Shown here piece after piece: positions 10,201-19,482 of a stretch of DNA of 64,000 nucleotides (positions are counted from its first letter, which is position 1; every line of letters begins with the position of its first letter). This DNA comes from Clostridia bacterium. GTDB lineage: Bacteria; Bacillota; Clostridia; Christensenellales; Aristaeellaceae. Under the pieces are notes generated by a model. The model had not been told where the DNA came from, did no database searches, and saw only the letters and a list, made by a program, of their open reading frames with translations. The stretch lies in contig JAFQQT010000037.1 of the NCBI GenBank assembly GCA_017410455.1, positions 1 through 64,000 of the forward strand. Direction: 5' to 3'. The position numbers and the translations under genes were made by a program.

Positions 10201-10626
10201 GCCGGCCTGCTCTGCCAGCGTCTGGGCCGTCACGCCCGCTCGCTGCAGGTCCGCCAGCAGTACGCTCAGCTTCTGCGGCAGACCCGCCGTCAGCGCCACG
10301 CGGCCGTAGTAGGTCAGCTGATCCTGCACCTGCGTCAGCGCCTGGGCCAGGGCCATCAGCCGTCCGCCCTCATCCAGCGGGATGAGGGGCGCATGCCCGC
10401 CGCTCTCGCGGATGCGCCGCGTCAGCCGACGGGGCGAGAGCACGTCAATGTCCATCAGGCCCGGAAGGTTCAGCCCTTCCACCAGTTCCCGCTCCGCCTG
10501 CAGCGTGTATTGCTCCGGCACCAGCAGCAGCACCCGCTGCCCGACCTGACGGCTGGCTTCCACCATGGGCAGGATCCGCCCGATCAGATGGCTCCCCCGG
10601 CTGCCCAGTATCCTCACCGGCTGCAT
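7285..10626 (-). CDS. addB: AddAB helicase-nuclease subunit B
   Basis: B subunit of the RecBCD-equivalent complex that processes double-strand breaks for recombination. 1113 residues, normal for AddB. The N-terminus has the inactivated helicase fold with LVPEQYTLQAERELVEG. The C-terminal PD-(D/E)XK nuclease shows RGKIDRIDRW and VIDYKSSQ. The four iron-sulfur cysteines are visible in RFAACPYQHYVDYG and in ACQWCSYAAICGF...CSK near the end. The partner gene addA normally lies directly downstream but is absent here: a small P-loop ATPase gene follows instead. It is divergent from rlmD. Identification is strong. Confidence 0.93.
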   Translation of the reverse strand: MQPVRILGSRGSHLIGRILPMVEASRQVGQRVLLLVPEQYTLQAERELVEGLNLPGLMDIDVLSPRRLTRRIRESGGHAPLIPLDEGGRLMALAQALTQVQDQLTYYGRVALTAGLPQKLSVLLADLQRAGVTAQTLAEQAGGAVTGALRAKAADVALIWQAYLEVIEGRFADEAMQQQDILRRLIPSGVMAGAAVFVCGFDVIPQPMCALLAEAAKTCASLTVLMTMDAAEAADGRIFLTQRRSAGELRTRLQEVGIPVEWRYLPPDEDGRDPALVHVERHLFTRRAVPFRGDCGAVRAHMSANPYAEAGLIARTLREWHDAGIPWQRMAVAMGEADSMSGILAVTLQGASIPHYLARKDGAVRHGLCRLLLGALRCVSAGYQTQDVMHMAKSGFAPIAEEEAHRLENYAIAHGVNHGRWTQPFTRGADAADMEEIRLKLITPVATLHERLREAKTAAQSVEALFRLLEDVGAYEKLIARESELLARDMGAEAASNRQVWQIIMDLLDQLHALLGERRAALKDLARFVESALKGAAISSLPPRPDSVMIGEAGHLLTGRIDALILCGMQDGVMGSAMQSLITETERRLLSDVAHRSIGLTQQETSALRQSDFYRTLALPRQHLLITCALSAQDGTALRPSALLDDLQGLFPALTITGGVTADGGDGPPLSPADALDALALRLREMADGKRETLEPAWLDALRWLWRSPAWHMRLRSVLDALEPQRRDRLPPELTRRIFTQDKVSITRLERFAACPYQHYVDYGLKPVEREEFAFDAGDAGDFYHAALQGFAHVAMEHPAWPDLPEETVERLMDGVLAPLTALWEEGPLSDTPAQRLQGERYIRTARRAAWLFTRHAQRSRFTTIGEEVVFGEEGGLPPVVLTLHDGRRIALRGKIDRIDRWEGDSGVYLRVIDYKSSQREIDPTRLWYGLQLQLMLYLQAASQGMQGEAAGAFYFTVKDPMVSAEDAKEAVERELAKALRLHGVVLADAEVVQAMDTADGYSLGKVFNRDGSLSNGAPAYTPEEMQQLLRHTQEMAATLADGIREGDVSVSPAEVESWSACQWCSYAAICGFDPASPSCSKRVLPQLKRQELLTLLANDTPEGTEKAPENGA

Positions 10627-10665
10627 CCGCTCACCCCTTTCGCGTTTTTCTCAGTATATCACACA

Positions 10666-10694
10666 TTGACGCAAAACGCCAGCCGTGATATCAT
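10666..10694 (+). promoter_or_regulatory. sigma-A promoter of rlmD
   Basis: TTGACG (10666-10671), 17-base spacer, TATCAT (10689-10694), 33 bases before the rlmD start. Confidence 0.7.
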
Positions 10695-10726
10695 CGAAGG
10701 GAATCAAACGCAAGGAGTGCACCGCC

Positions 10727-11917
10727 ATGCCCAGCCGCAAGCCCTTCCCCGACCGCCCTGCGCCCCGCCCGGAGGCCCGGAAAACGCCCTGCAGCGTTTC
10801 CGCCCGCTGCGGCGGCTGCCAGCTGCTGCACCTGCCCTATCAGGAGCAGCTGGCCCACAAGCAGCAGATGATCACCCGCCTGCTGGGGCAGCTGTGCCCG
10901 GTGGAGCCCATCATCGGCATGCAGGACCCTGTCCACTACCGCGGCAAGGTGCATGTCGTGCTCTCCCAGGACCGCAACGGGCACGTCTTCTCCGGCGTTT
11001 ATGCCGCCGGGACGCACCATGTCGTGCCCGTGAAGAGCTGCCTGCTGCACGATCCCCGCGCCGACGCCATCATCGCCACCATCGTGGAGATGATCCCCCG
11101 CCACAAGCTGCGCATCTACAACGAGAACACCCACCGCGGCTACCTGCGCCACATCCAGATCCGCACGGCCAATGTCACCGGGCAGGTGATGGTGACCCTC
11201 GTCGCCACGGGCCGGGAGTTCCCCGGCGGACGCGCCTTCGTCGGCGAGCTCATCCGCCGCCACCCGGAGATCACCACCGTCACCCTCAACATCAACAGCC
11301 GCGAAACCAGCATGGTGCTGGGCAAGACGGACGTCGCCCTGTACGGCCCGGGCTTCATGGAGGATGAGCTGTGCGGCAAGCGCTTCCGCATCAGCCCGCA
11401 GAGCTTCTATCAGGTCAACCTCCGCCAGACCGAGGTGCTCTACCGCACTGCCATCGACCTGGCCGCCCTGACCGGGCAGGAGACTCTGCTGGACGCCTAC
11501 TGCGGCACGGGCACCATCGGCCTGTGCGCCGCCGACCGGGTGAAGCAGCTCATCGGCGTGGAGCTGAACGCCGACGCGGTACGCGACGCGAAGGAGAACG
11601 CCCGCCTCAACGGCGTGACCAACGCCCGCTTCTTCTGCGATGACGCTGGCCGCTTCATGGTGAAGATGGCGCAGGAGCATCAGCCTCTGGACGTGCTGAT
11701 CATGGACCCGCCCCGCTCCGGCAGCGACGAGAAGTTCCTCTCCTCCGCCCTGACGCTGCAGCCCAAGCGCATCGTCTACGTTTCCTGCGGTCCGGACACC
11801 CTCGCCCGCGACGCGGCCATCCTCGTAAAGGGCGGGTACAGGGCCGTCAGGGCCATCCCGGTGGACATGTTCCCCTGCACGGAGCACTGCGAGGCGGTCA
11901 TGCTCTTCACCCGGTAA
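10727..11917 (+). CDS. rlmD: 23S rRNA (uracil-5-)-methyltransferase, RumA/RlmD family
   Basis: 396-residue SAM-dependent m5U methyltransferase of the RumA/TrmA family acting on 23S rRNA. The iron-sulfur cysteine region appears as ARCGGCQLLHLPYQEQL near residue 27. The SAM site is LLDAYCGTGTIGL, followed by the IMDPPRSGSD motif and the catalytic nucleophile Cys in VYVSCGPDTLARD. There is no N-terminal TRAM domain, so this is a short form. ATG 10727 with AAGGAG upstream is chosen over the in-frame upstream start. A terminator follows. Whether the exact target is U747, U1939 or both cannot be told. Confidence 0.92.
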   Translation: MPSRKPFPDRPAPRPEARKTPCSVSARCGGCQLLHLPYQEQLAHKQQMITRLLGQLCPVEPIIGMQDPVHYRGKVHVVLSQDRNGHVFSGVYAAGTHHVVPVKSCLLHDPRADAIIATIVEMIPRHKLRIYNENTHRGYLRHIQIRTANVTGQVMVTLVATGREFPGGRAFVGELIRRHPEITTVTLNINSRETSMVLGKTDVALYGPGFMEDELCGKRFRISPQSFYQVNLRQTEVLYRTAIDLAALTGQETLLDAYCGTGTIGLCAADRVKQLIGVELNADAVRDAKENARLNGVTNARFFCDDAGRFMVKMAQEHQPLDVLIMDPPRSGSDEKFLSSALTLQPKRIVYVSCGPDTLARDAAILVKGGYRAVRAIPVDMFPCTEHCEAVMLFTR

Positions 11918-11953
11918 AACAACGCGGCCACCTGCTATATCAGTAGAAGGAAT

Positions 11954-11995
11954 CCCCCTGCGCCGCGAAACGCAACGGCACAGGGGGGCCTCATT
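11954..11995 (+). terminator. terminator after rlmD
   Basis: Arms CCCCCTG-c-GCCG and CGGC-a-CAGGGGG around a 10-base loop, followed by CCTCATTT. Confidence 0.75.
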
Positions 11996-12059
11996 TCCCG
12001 TTCGTCATCATCCATGCCCCATTTTTTCCTGCAACGCTGCAAAAAATGAAAATTTCCGC

Positions 12060-12088
12060 TTGACAAGCAGACAAATTCGTGATATGAT
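12060..12088 (+). promoter_or_regulatory. tRNA-Trp promoter
   Basis: Consensus TTGACA (12060-12065), 17-base spacer, TATGAT (12083-12088), ending 22 bases before the tRNA. Confidence 0.85.
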
Positions 12089-12109
12089 AAACAAGTCGTC
12101 CAGCGACGT

Positions 12110-12183
12110 AGGGGTATGGTGTAATGGTAACACGTGGGTCTCCAAAACCTTTGTTCTGGGTTCGAGTCCTAGTGCCCCTGCCA
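12110..12183 (+). tRNA. tRNA-Trp (anticodon CCA)
   Basis: A cloverleaf can be folded: acceptor AGGGGTA with TGCCCCT, D-loop GGTAATGGTAA-like, anticodon loop CTCCAAA with CCA, T-arm CTGGG-TTCGAGT-CCTAG, discriminator G and an encoded CCA. It has its own consensus promoter and a strong terminator. The outer anticodon-stem pair is a mismatch, otherwise the fold is normal. Confidence 0.92.
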
Positions 12184-12185
12184 GA

Positions 12186-12219
12186 AGAACCAGTTTCGAA
12201 AGAGACTGGTTCTTTTTTT
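12186..12219 (+). terminator. strong terminator after tRNA-Trp
   Basis: Arms AGAACCAGT and ACTGGTTCT with loop TTCGAAAGAG, followed by seven T. A nearly identical hairpin follows the beta-helix gene at 14211. Confidence 0.93.
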
Positions 12220-12223
12220 GCGT

Positions 12224-12458
12224 TCATGGGACAGAAGCGGCGCAGCGTTCATCGAAACCATCACCGCCGATGTACAGGAGCCGGGCAGGAGAGGGCCACG
12301 ATTCCAGTTCTTTGCCCCTTGAATACTATCTCGCGAATGCTGATCTGCTGCCCTTTTTCAGGAATGTGCAGCGCGAGGGGGTGCGGATCGTTGCCTGATA
12401 TGACTTTGTTTTCCTGCGCAGCGTCAATGCGTACTTACAGGACAGATACGCCGAATAA
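12224..12458 (+). pseudogene. decayed gene remnant, family unknown
   Basis: Protein-like sequence survives in two frames. Frame 2 reads AAFIETITADVQEPGRRGPR then FQFFAP. A frameshift near 12318 leads into frame 3 with LEYYLANADLLPFFRNVQRE then GVRIVA, an in-frame TGA at 12396, then YDFVFLRSVNAYLQDRYAE and TAA. The joined text looks like one soluble protein with charged and aromatic residues, but I cannot place it in a family. The rest of the gap up to 12640 shows only an AT-rich leader for the next gene. Confidence 0.4.
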
Positions 12459-12640
12459 CAACGACAACAAATAAGGCAGCGCCTGTCGGTTCACGAAATG
12501 CGAAACGATGGGCGTTATTATTTGTCTGGAAGCCCGCAAAATTTACAGTTTATTCACCCCTTCCGCCCTGAAATATGTTATGATAATTGTGTCGCTTTCC
12601 GTTCCCAACTGAATACCCCTGTATCAAAGGAGGAAATGTC

Positions 12641-14197
12641 ATGTTGAAGAAGTGTCTCTCGATTCTCTGCGCCATCGCGGTTCTTTTCTCGCTGTGCATC
12701 GCCACGGCCGAAACGGACGCAAGCACCCGCCCCGCTCCTGAAGTGATCCAGGGCGAGAAGTACGTCTCCGACCACCTCGTCAACGCCTCCGCGCTGTATG
12801 TGGCGGGTGAGAAGGTCACCCTCGACAACGCCTACTTCTACAGCGCCGGTTACGCCACCGACGAGGACATCACGGCCCAGGTTCCCAACCAGTACGGCAT
12901 CGCCTCTGCGGTGCTGGGCGTTGGCGACGGCACCGACGTGGTGCTGAACAACCCCACCATCGTCACGGATTCCGAGAGCTACGCCAACGGCATCTTCGCT
13001 GTCGGCATGGCGAAGATCGCGGCCCACGGCGGCACCATTGACACGGACAACAGCAATGGTCACGGCATTGACGCCACCTACATGGGCAAGGTCTATGCCT
13101 ATGACACGGTGATCCACACGCGCGGCGAAACCTCCGGCGCACTGGCCACCGACTTCGGCGGCGGCTTCATCATCGGCGAGCGCCTGGACTGCACCACTGA
13201 GGGTGGCAGCTCCCCCGGCATCTTCTGCGCCGGCTCCACCGTCATCCACCTGACGGATACCAGGTTCACCACGATGACCGCCACCGGCATCGTCGTCGCC
13301 CATGACCACGCCGTGGTCGTGCTGAACAACTGTGAAGTGAACGCCGCGGGCACGGCCATCTCCGGCCTGCAGGCACTGCCGAACGCGGCCTCTTCCGACG
13401 GCAGCCATGCCTACGTCTTCGGCGGCAAGCTGACCAGCCGCGGCGGCGCGGTGGTGGGCGAGTCCGGCGGCCGCACTGAGATCAACCTGATCGGCGTGGA
13501 GTGCAGCACCGGCAACGATACGGCCATCTCCGTTTCCGGCAGCAGCACCGGCATTCTGACCGTGAACATTTGGGATACCGAACTGACCGGCAAGATCGAG
13601 TGCGCCGCCGGCAGCTCCCTGACGATCAACCTCTACGCTGGCGCCAAGCTGACCGGCGAAGTCAGCGGCGAAGGCGACATCTTCATCACCGTGTATGACG
13701 GCGGCGAGTATGTCGGCTCCTTCCAGACCGACAAGGGCGGCGAAGGCGTTGAGCGCCCCGTGTGCGGCACCTTTGATGATTACCTGATCAAGCATTGGGC
13801 TTCCGGCTCCTCCAACTGGACCAGCAGCCGCGCTGCCGACTTTGCGAACAACTACGAGCCCACCGTGATTGCCAACTCCGCCGCTGCTCATGTGGTGGAA
13901 GGCGCTGCTGCCAAGGCCTATGACCCCGCGGTCTTCAACCCCTCCGAGGGCGGCGTGGATCTGAGCGAGCTGAACGTGGGCGGCGCGTACGGCTTCACCG
14001 TCGATATGATCTTCGGCGGCGATGACGCCTCCAGCGGCGCACCTGCGGATGGCGACGCCTCCAGCGGTATGTCCTCCGATGACGGTGCCTCCGACGGCGG
14101 CTCCAGCGGCGCTCCTGCAGACGACGGCGCTTCCGACGGCAACTCCAGCGGCATGCCCTCCGGCGACGACGCCTCCGAAGGTGCTCCCGCCCAGTAA
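12641..14197 (+). CDS. secreted right-handed beta-helix protein with low-complexity tail
   Basis: 518 residues. The N-terminal signal peptide is MLKKCLSILCAIAVLFSLCI with cleavage likely after ATA-ET. The body (about residues 45-400) has the repetitive Val/Asn/Gly turns of a pectate-lyase-like parallel beta-helix, such as VVLNNPTIVTDSES and TEINLIGVECSTG. The last 60 residues are a low-complexity Asp/Ala/Ser/Gly tract built from units like DDASSGAPADG, without an LPXTG anchor or membrane helix. It is probably exported, as an adhesin or glycan-binding protein. The start is ATG 12641 behind AGGAGG. It stands alone, followed by a hairpin. No catalytic residues can be assigned. Confidence 0.75.
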   Translation: MLKKCLSILCAIAVLFSLCIATAETDASTRPAPEVIQGEKYVSDHLVNASALYVAGEKVTLDNAYFYSAGYATDEDITAQVPNQYGIASAVLGVGDGTDVVLNNPTIVTDSESYANGIFAVGMAKIAAHGGTIDTDNSNGHGIDATYMGKVYAYDTVIHTRGETSGALATDFGGGFIIGERLDCTTEGGSSPGIFCAGSTVIHLTDTRFTTMTATGIVVAHDHAVVVLNNCEVNAAGTAISGLQALPNAASSDGSHAYVFGGKLTSRGGAVVGESGGRTEINLIGVECSTGNDTAISVSGSSTGILTVNIWDTELTGKIECAAGSSLTINLYAGAKLTGEVSGEGDIFITVYDGGEYVGSFQTDKGGEGVERPVCGTFDDYLIKHWASGSSNWTSSRAADFANNYEPTVIANSAAAHVVEGAAAKAYDPAVFNPSEGGVDLSELNVGGAYGFTVDMIFGGDDASSGAPADGDASSGMSSDDGASDGGSSGAPADDGASDGNSSGMPSGDDASEGAPAQ

Positions 14198-14210
14198 GCC
14201 CAGCCTCACA

Positions 14211-14244
14211 GGGAACCAGTTTCGAAAGGAACTGGTTCCTTTTC
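14211..14244 (+). terminator. terminator after the beta-helix gene
   Basis: Arms GGAACCAGTT and AACTGGTTCC with loop TCGAAAGG, followed by TTTTCTTC. Nearly the same sequence as the tRNA-Trp terminator. Confidence 0.85.
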
Positions 14245-14384
14245 TTCGCGCACAGGGCAGGCGCGCAGATATCCGCCTGAACGCTGCACCCGGCGGCTGT
14301 ACCCAGCTGGCAGCCTTGCAAAAAGACCCGCACGCAGGACCTTCACCATCCCTGCGTGCGGGTTTTCATTGCCTATGAGGATCA

Positions 14385-14717
14385 TCAGCGCGGCCCGCGC
14401 ATCACCCGGACGGCAAGGATATCCAGGAACTCCGTCACCGTGGGTTCGCGCCGCAGCGGATACACCGCCAGCTCCGCCAACCGGTTGGAGCTCGTCCGCC
14501 ATGCCCGGTGAATGACCGTGCGGATGTTGCGCTCAATCGTTCGCCAGTCGCAGCCGCGCTGCTGCCCCAGGGGCACAAAGATCCCCTGCTTGACGCAGAG
14601 GAGCCTGTTCTCGTCCCGCAGCACCATCTCCACCGCCTGCAGCGTGATGCCGTGCCCAAGATATTGTCGCCCGATGCCCAGCGAGTAGAGAATTTCGCTG
14701 GTTTTCTGTGTCGCCAT
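14385..14717 (-). CDS. stand-alone Spo0A effector-domain-like protein
   Basis: 110 residues that align along most of their length with the C-terminal DNA-binding domain of the Spo0A encoded at 33450-34229. The shared features are an L-GI block (ILYSLGIGRQYLGHGIT against FLTIGIPAHIKGYSFL), AVEMVLRDE against AVKMVIENP, a V/Y-P-L/I-G turn, and TIERNIRTVIHRAW against KVERAIRHAIEVAW. It has no receiver domain. Proteins of this shape are found in Clostridia and are expected to bind DNA or modulate Spo0A, but the helix-turn-helix residues are diverged (RTSS in place of SRGR). It has no close neighbour on its strand. Confidence 0.65.
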   Translation of the reverse strand: MATQKTSEILYSLGIGRQYLGHGITLQAVEMVLRDENRLLCVKQGIFVPLGQQRGCDWRTIERNIRTVIHRAWRTSSNRLAELAVYPLRREPTVTEFLDILAVRVMRGPR

Positions 14718-15115
14718 CGCCTTCGCCCCGTTTCATTTGCTTTCCCCGCATCCGGCGGGGTACGATCATTATACATCCCGCCCTGAGCACGAAACCGGAA
14801 GTCAACACATTCGTACGCCAATCGACGGTGATGAACCTGATCCGATGGGAATCCCATCCGCGCCTGTCGTCAGCGCAGCATGCATCCCCGGAACCATGTC
14901 GATTCCGGGGATTCAGAACGTCCGTATCAGATGGAAACACGCAGCAGCATCGCGCCGAACAGGATGAGGCCATACAGCAGGAAGCCACCGGCGTCCGCCA
15001 GGCCGATATTCGATGCCGTCGGATCCCGGCCTTCAGCATCTTGCGAGGCAGAACCGGTTTTGCCGTGGCCGCACAGGCGGGAACATCGTATCCGGCACTC
15101 CTTCCCCGTGCTGCA
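14718..15115 (-). other. gap with a possible truncated membrane-protein tail
   Basis: About 400 bases without an intact gene. On the minus strand one frame reads NIGLADAGGFLLYGLILFG then AMLLRVSI and stop at about 14938, a plausible single membrane helix, but it has no start codon, so it would be a remnant. A perfect 10-base stem (ATCCCCGGAA with TTCCGGGGAT) at 14883-14911 follows it. I see nothing else. Confidence 0.3.
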
Positions 15116-17296
15116 TCAGCCTTCCCGCCCGGCAAAGAAGACGTGGCTGCCCGCTGGGACGCTCAAGCGCTTTCCGGGCAGGACCACCTCCGCCTCCACG
15201 GGCGTGGTAATGTCGAAGCGCCAGCCGTTTTCCGTCTTCGTCCAGCGGGATGAGGCCAGGCCGTGGCGGGTATCGATGGAAGCCCCGAACCACGCCAGGC
15301 GGTCCGTGGGCTGCGGTGCAAAGCGGATCCGGGCATACCCTGGCGCATCCTCCGGCGCCTGAATGCCCGCCGCTGCGCTGTACATCCAGTCCGCCACCGC
15401 GCCATAGGCATAGTGGTTGAAGGAGTTCATGTCCCTGCTCCAGAAGCCGCCATCGGGCATCACGCCATCCCAATGCTCCCAGATGGTGGTGGCGCCCCGG
15501 GTGACCGGGTAGAGCCAGGAGGGATACTCCCGGCGCAGCAGCAGCTCCCACGCCAGGTCCGCGTGGCCATAGTCGCTCAGCACATGCAGAATGTATGGCG
15601 TGCCCACAAAGCCGGTCTGCAGCTGCGAGCCCGCCTGACGCACCTTTTCCGCCAGCAGATCCGCCGTTTTCTGCGGATCCTCCGCCAGGCGGAAATGAGC
15701 CGCCAGGACGCACTCGGTCTGCGTGTGATACTCGGGGAACGCTGCACGGAAGGCCGCCACGATTTCCCCATAGAGCCGCTCATAGGCAGACACATCCTCG
15801 CCCAGCACCCGGCCTGCCTTCACCACCAGTTCGGTGGAATAAGCGTAGTAAGCCGTGGCAACCACATCGTCCCGGCTGGAACCCTTGTAGCTGCCCGCCG
15901 GCGCATCCAGGCCAAGCCAGTCCGCAAAGTGCCAGCAGCCCGTCCAGAGCCCGGGCGTGGTGGTCACAGTGCCGATGTAATCCACCCATTTCTTCATCGA
16001 CGGGAACTGCCGGCGCAGCACCCCGATGCTGCCATAGGCGCGCCAGACCTCCCAGGGGACGATGGTCGCCGCATCCCCCCAGGCGGCAGAGGCCGTGCCC
16101 CGGTCATGCTGGCGCGTCCACACATCCGGGATCACCGCACCGACGTAGCCGTCCTCGTGCTGGTCAGCCGCCAGATCCTGCAGCCACTTGCTCAGGAAGT
16201 GTTCAACGTCGAAGTTCATGCAGGTCGCGCGGGCAAACACCTGGATGTCGCCCAGCCAGCCCAGGCGCTCGTCACGCTGGGGACAGTCCGTCGGCACATC
16301 CACAAAGTTGCCCTTCTGCCCCCAGATGATGTTGGATAACAGCTGGTTCAGCGCAGGATCCGAGGATTCAATATGGCCCGTGCGCCGCATGTCGCTGTGC
16401 ACGACCACCGCCGTGAAGCTGTCCGGCGCCAGGCTGCCGGGGAAGCTGTTCACGCGGATGTAGCGGAAGCCATAGAAGGTCAGGCGAGTCTTGTAGGTCT
16501 GCCGCCCTTCACGGCAGATATAATGGTACCGACACTTTGCGCCGCGGTAGTTCTCCGTGTAGAAGTTCCCTTCCCGGTCCAGCACCTCGGCGAAGGACAC
16601 ATCCACCACATCCCCCGCATGGGCATCCACCGTGACCTCCAGGAAACCTGTCAGTTCCTGGCCAAAGTCGATGACGGTTTCGCCCCGCGGGGTGACAAAG
16701 CTGCAGACCGCATGCACACGCCCCTGTTCACGCACGGGCGCGCCCTGATGGGGAATGAGGGTATCAGTGGGGCCATCACAGAGAACCGCAGGCAGCGCCG
16801 GCGGAGGGACGAAGGTCGCGTCACAGATCTCCCCATCGTAGAGCTCCGAGAAGCGGATGGGGCCCTCCCCCGCCGTCCATGTTTCGTCAGTACGGATGAC
16901 CTCCACCGCGCCATCTGCATATGTGAGGGTCAATTCAGCGGTAATGGCCGCAGGCTTATCCCGCAGCTTCGTCTGGATCGTGCCCTCATCCGAGCACAGC
17001 AGCGGGCTGCGGTACCAGCCCTTTCCCACTGTAACCGTCAGGGTGTTCTCGGCGCCGATGAGAGCCGTCACATCCCACGTCTGCACCTGCAGACGCCTGG
17101 TATAGGCCGTCCAGCCAGGATTGAGCACCGTGTCAGTCACGGGCTTGCCATTGATCTCCGCCACATACACGCCCAGAGCCGTCATGCGGAGAGTGGCATG
17201 CTGCACGGGCTTCGCTGCCCGGAAATCCCTTGAAAAGCATGGAGCCCTGCTGCCCATATCCTCCGCCGTGGTGATCCACCTTGCATTCCATTCCAT
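15116..17296 (-). CDS. alpha-L-rhamnosidase-like glycoside hydrolase (GH78 type)
   Basis: 726 residues. Bacterial GH78 enzymes remove terminal alpha-L-rhamnose from plant and microbial glycans. The N-terminal half is beta-sandwich (ARWITTAEDMGSRAPCFSRD opening). The catalytic (alpha/alpha)6 barrel carries the hallmark DCPQRDERLGWLGDIQVF and later GAVIPDVW, holding the acidic catalytic residues. The C-terminal beta domain includes TTIWEHWDG and SFNHYAYGAVADW. No signal peptide is seen, so it acts inside the cell on imported oligosaccharides. ATG 17296 behind GGGGGAAG is preferred to upstream in-frame starts. It has its own promoter at 17361. Confidence 0.88.
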   Translation of the reverse strand: MEWNARWITTAEDMGSRAPCFSRDFRAAKPVQHATLRMTALGVYVAEINGKPVTDTVLNPGWTAYTRRLQVQTWDVTALIGAENTLTVTVGKGWYRSPLLCSDEGTIQTKLRDKPAAITAELTLTYADGAVEVIRTDETWTAGEGPIRFSELYDGEICDATFVPPPALPAVLCDGPTDTLIPHQGAPVREQGRVHAVCSFVTPRGETVIDFGQELTGFLEVTVDAHAGDVVDVSFAEVLDREGNFYTENYRGAKCRYHYICREGRQTYKTRLTFYGFRYIRVNSFPGSLAPDSFTAVVVHSDMRRTGHIESSDPALNQLLSNIIWGQKGNFVDVPTDCPQRDERLGWLGDIQVFARATCMNFDVEHFLSKWLQDLAADQHEDGYVGAVIPDVWTRQHDRGTASAAWGDAATIVPWEVWRAYGSIGVLRRQFPSMKKWVDYIGTVTTTPGLWTGCWHFADWLGLDAPAGSYKGSSRDDVVATAYYAYSTELVVKAGRVLGEDVSAYERLYGEIVAAFRAAFPEYHTQTECVLAAHFRLAEDPQKTADLLAEKVRQAGSQLQTGFVGTPYILHVLSDYGHADLAWELLLRREYPSWLYPVTRGATTIWEHWDGVMPDGGFWSRDMNSFNHYAYGAVADWMYSAAAGIQAPEDAPGYARIRFAPQPTDRLAWFGASIDTRHGLASSRWTKTENGWRFDITTPVEAEVVLPGKRLSVPAGSHVFFAGREG

Positions 17297-17360
17297 AGAA
17301 GCTTCCCCCATATTCTGTTTGCACATCATGCAGCGGCTGTACGCCGCGCTCGCTGAGGTC

Positions 17361-17389
17361 ATTATAGCACAGGTCCGGCTGCCACACAA
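17361..17389 (-). promoter_or_regulatory. promoter of the rhamnosidase gene
   Basis: Minus strand TTGTGT (17384-17389), 17-base spacer, TATAAT (17361-17366) with an extended TGC before the -10. Confidence 0.7.
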
Positions 17390-17470
17390 GCGCGAACAGC
17401 TGCGGGGGGACGCCACGAACAACGCAGAGTGGACCTGATCATTCGCCCTTAACCCCAGTAAAATCGCCCC

Positions 17471-17617
17471 TCACGCCGTCCTCTGCTCCAGGGCGAGCTT
17501 GTCGGCAATCATGGCGATGAACTCGCCATTGGTGGGCTTGTCCTCCTTGGTCGCTACCCGGCACCCAAACGCCTTGTTCAGCGTGTCAATCCGCCCGCGG
17601 CTCCACGCCACCTCAAT
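17471..17617 (-). pseudogene. displaced spo0A 3' end, outer attachment-site copy
   Basis: 147 bases homologous to the end of spo0A: codons for IEVAWSRGRIDTLNKAFG through EQRTA and a TGA stop. Differences from the intact gene are mostly synonymous. Homology stops abruptly after ATT of the IEVAWS codons, and what follows is element DNA. This is what the left-over host 3' end looks like when an element inserts in a gene end. It has no start codon. Confidence 0.88.
17600..17617. repeat. attachment-site core copy 1
   Basis: 18 bases GCTCCACGCCACCTCAAT, identical to 33579-33596 in intact spo0A and with one mismatch at 23710-23727. It is the exact edge of spo0A homology here. Confidence 0.75.
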
Positions 17618-17660
17618 TTATCCCCCCTCAAAAGCCCATAAAGGGCCGGAGGGGGGGAGC

Positions 17661-17689
17661 TTGACAGATCGACTGCGTCGTGCAATAAT
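17661..17689 (+). promoter_or_regulatory. promoter of the truncated ATPase gene of element 1
   Basis: TTGACA (17661-17666), 17-base spacer, AATAAT (17684-17689), then AGGAGG at 17711 and ATG 17724. The equivalent gene of element 2 has the same arrangement. Confidence 0.8.
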
Positions 17690-17723
17690 GAGGGAAAGTT
17701 GCCAATAAGCAGGAGGTTATGAT

Positions 17724-19423
<1,700 letters not shown>

Positions 19424-19425
19424 CT

Positions 19426-19468
19426 ATTCTACAGAAAGCGGCTGAATATTGCACTTTTTGTGTAGAAT
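19426..19468. repeat. inverted repeat upstream of the truncated resolvase, possible res site
   Basis: Arms ATTCTACA (19426-19433) and TGTAGAAT (19461-19468) separated by 27 bases, directly in front of the resolvase gene, where res subsites normally lie. Confidence 0.4.
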
Positions 19469-19482
19469 CAATGCAGCGAGTG

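Noticed and set aside
7228..11367. Long plus-strand open frame of 1379 codons
   Set aside because: Antisense shadow of addB and part of rlmD. The translation is Arg/Gln/His-rich, has no ribosome site and no domain.
12396..12398. Recoded TGA (selenocysteine or tryptophan) in the remnant gene
   Set aside because: A frameshift in the same remnant and the lack of a recoding stem make decay the simpler explanation.
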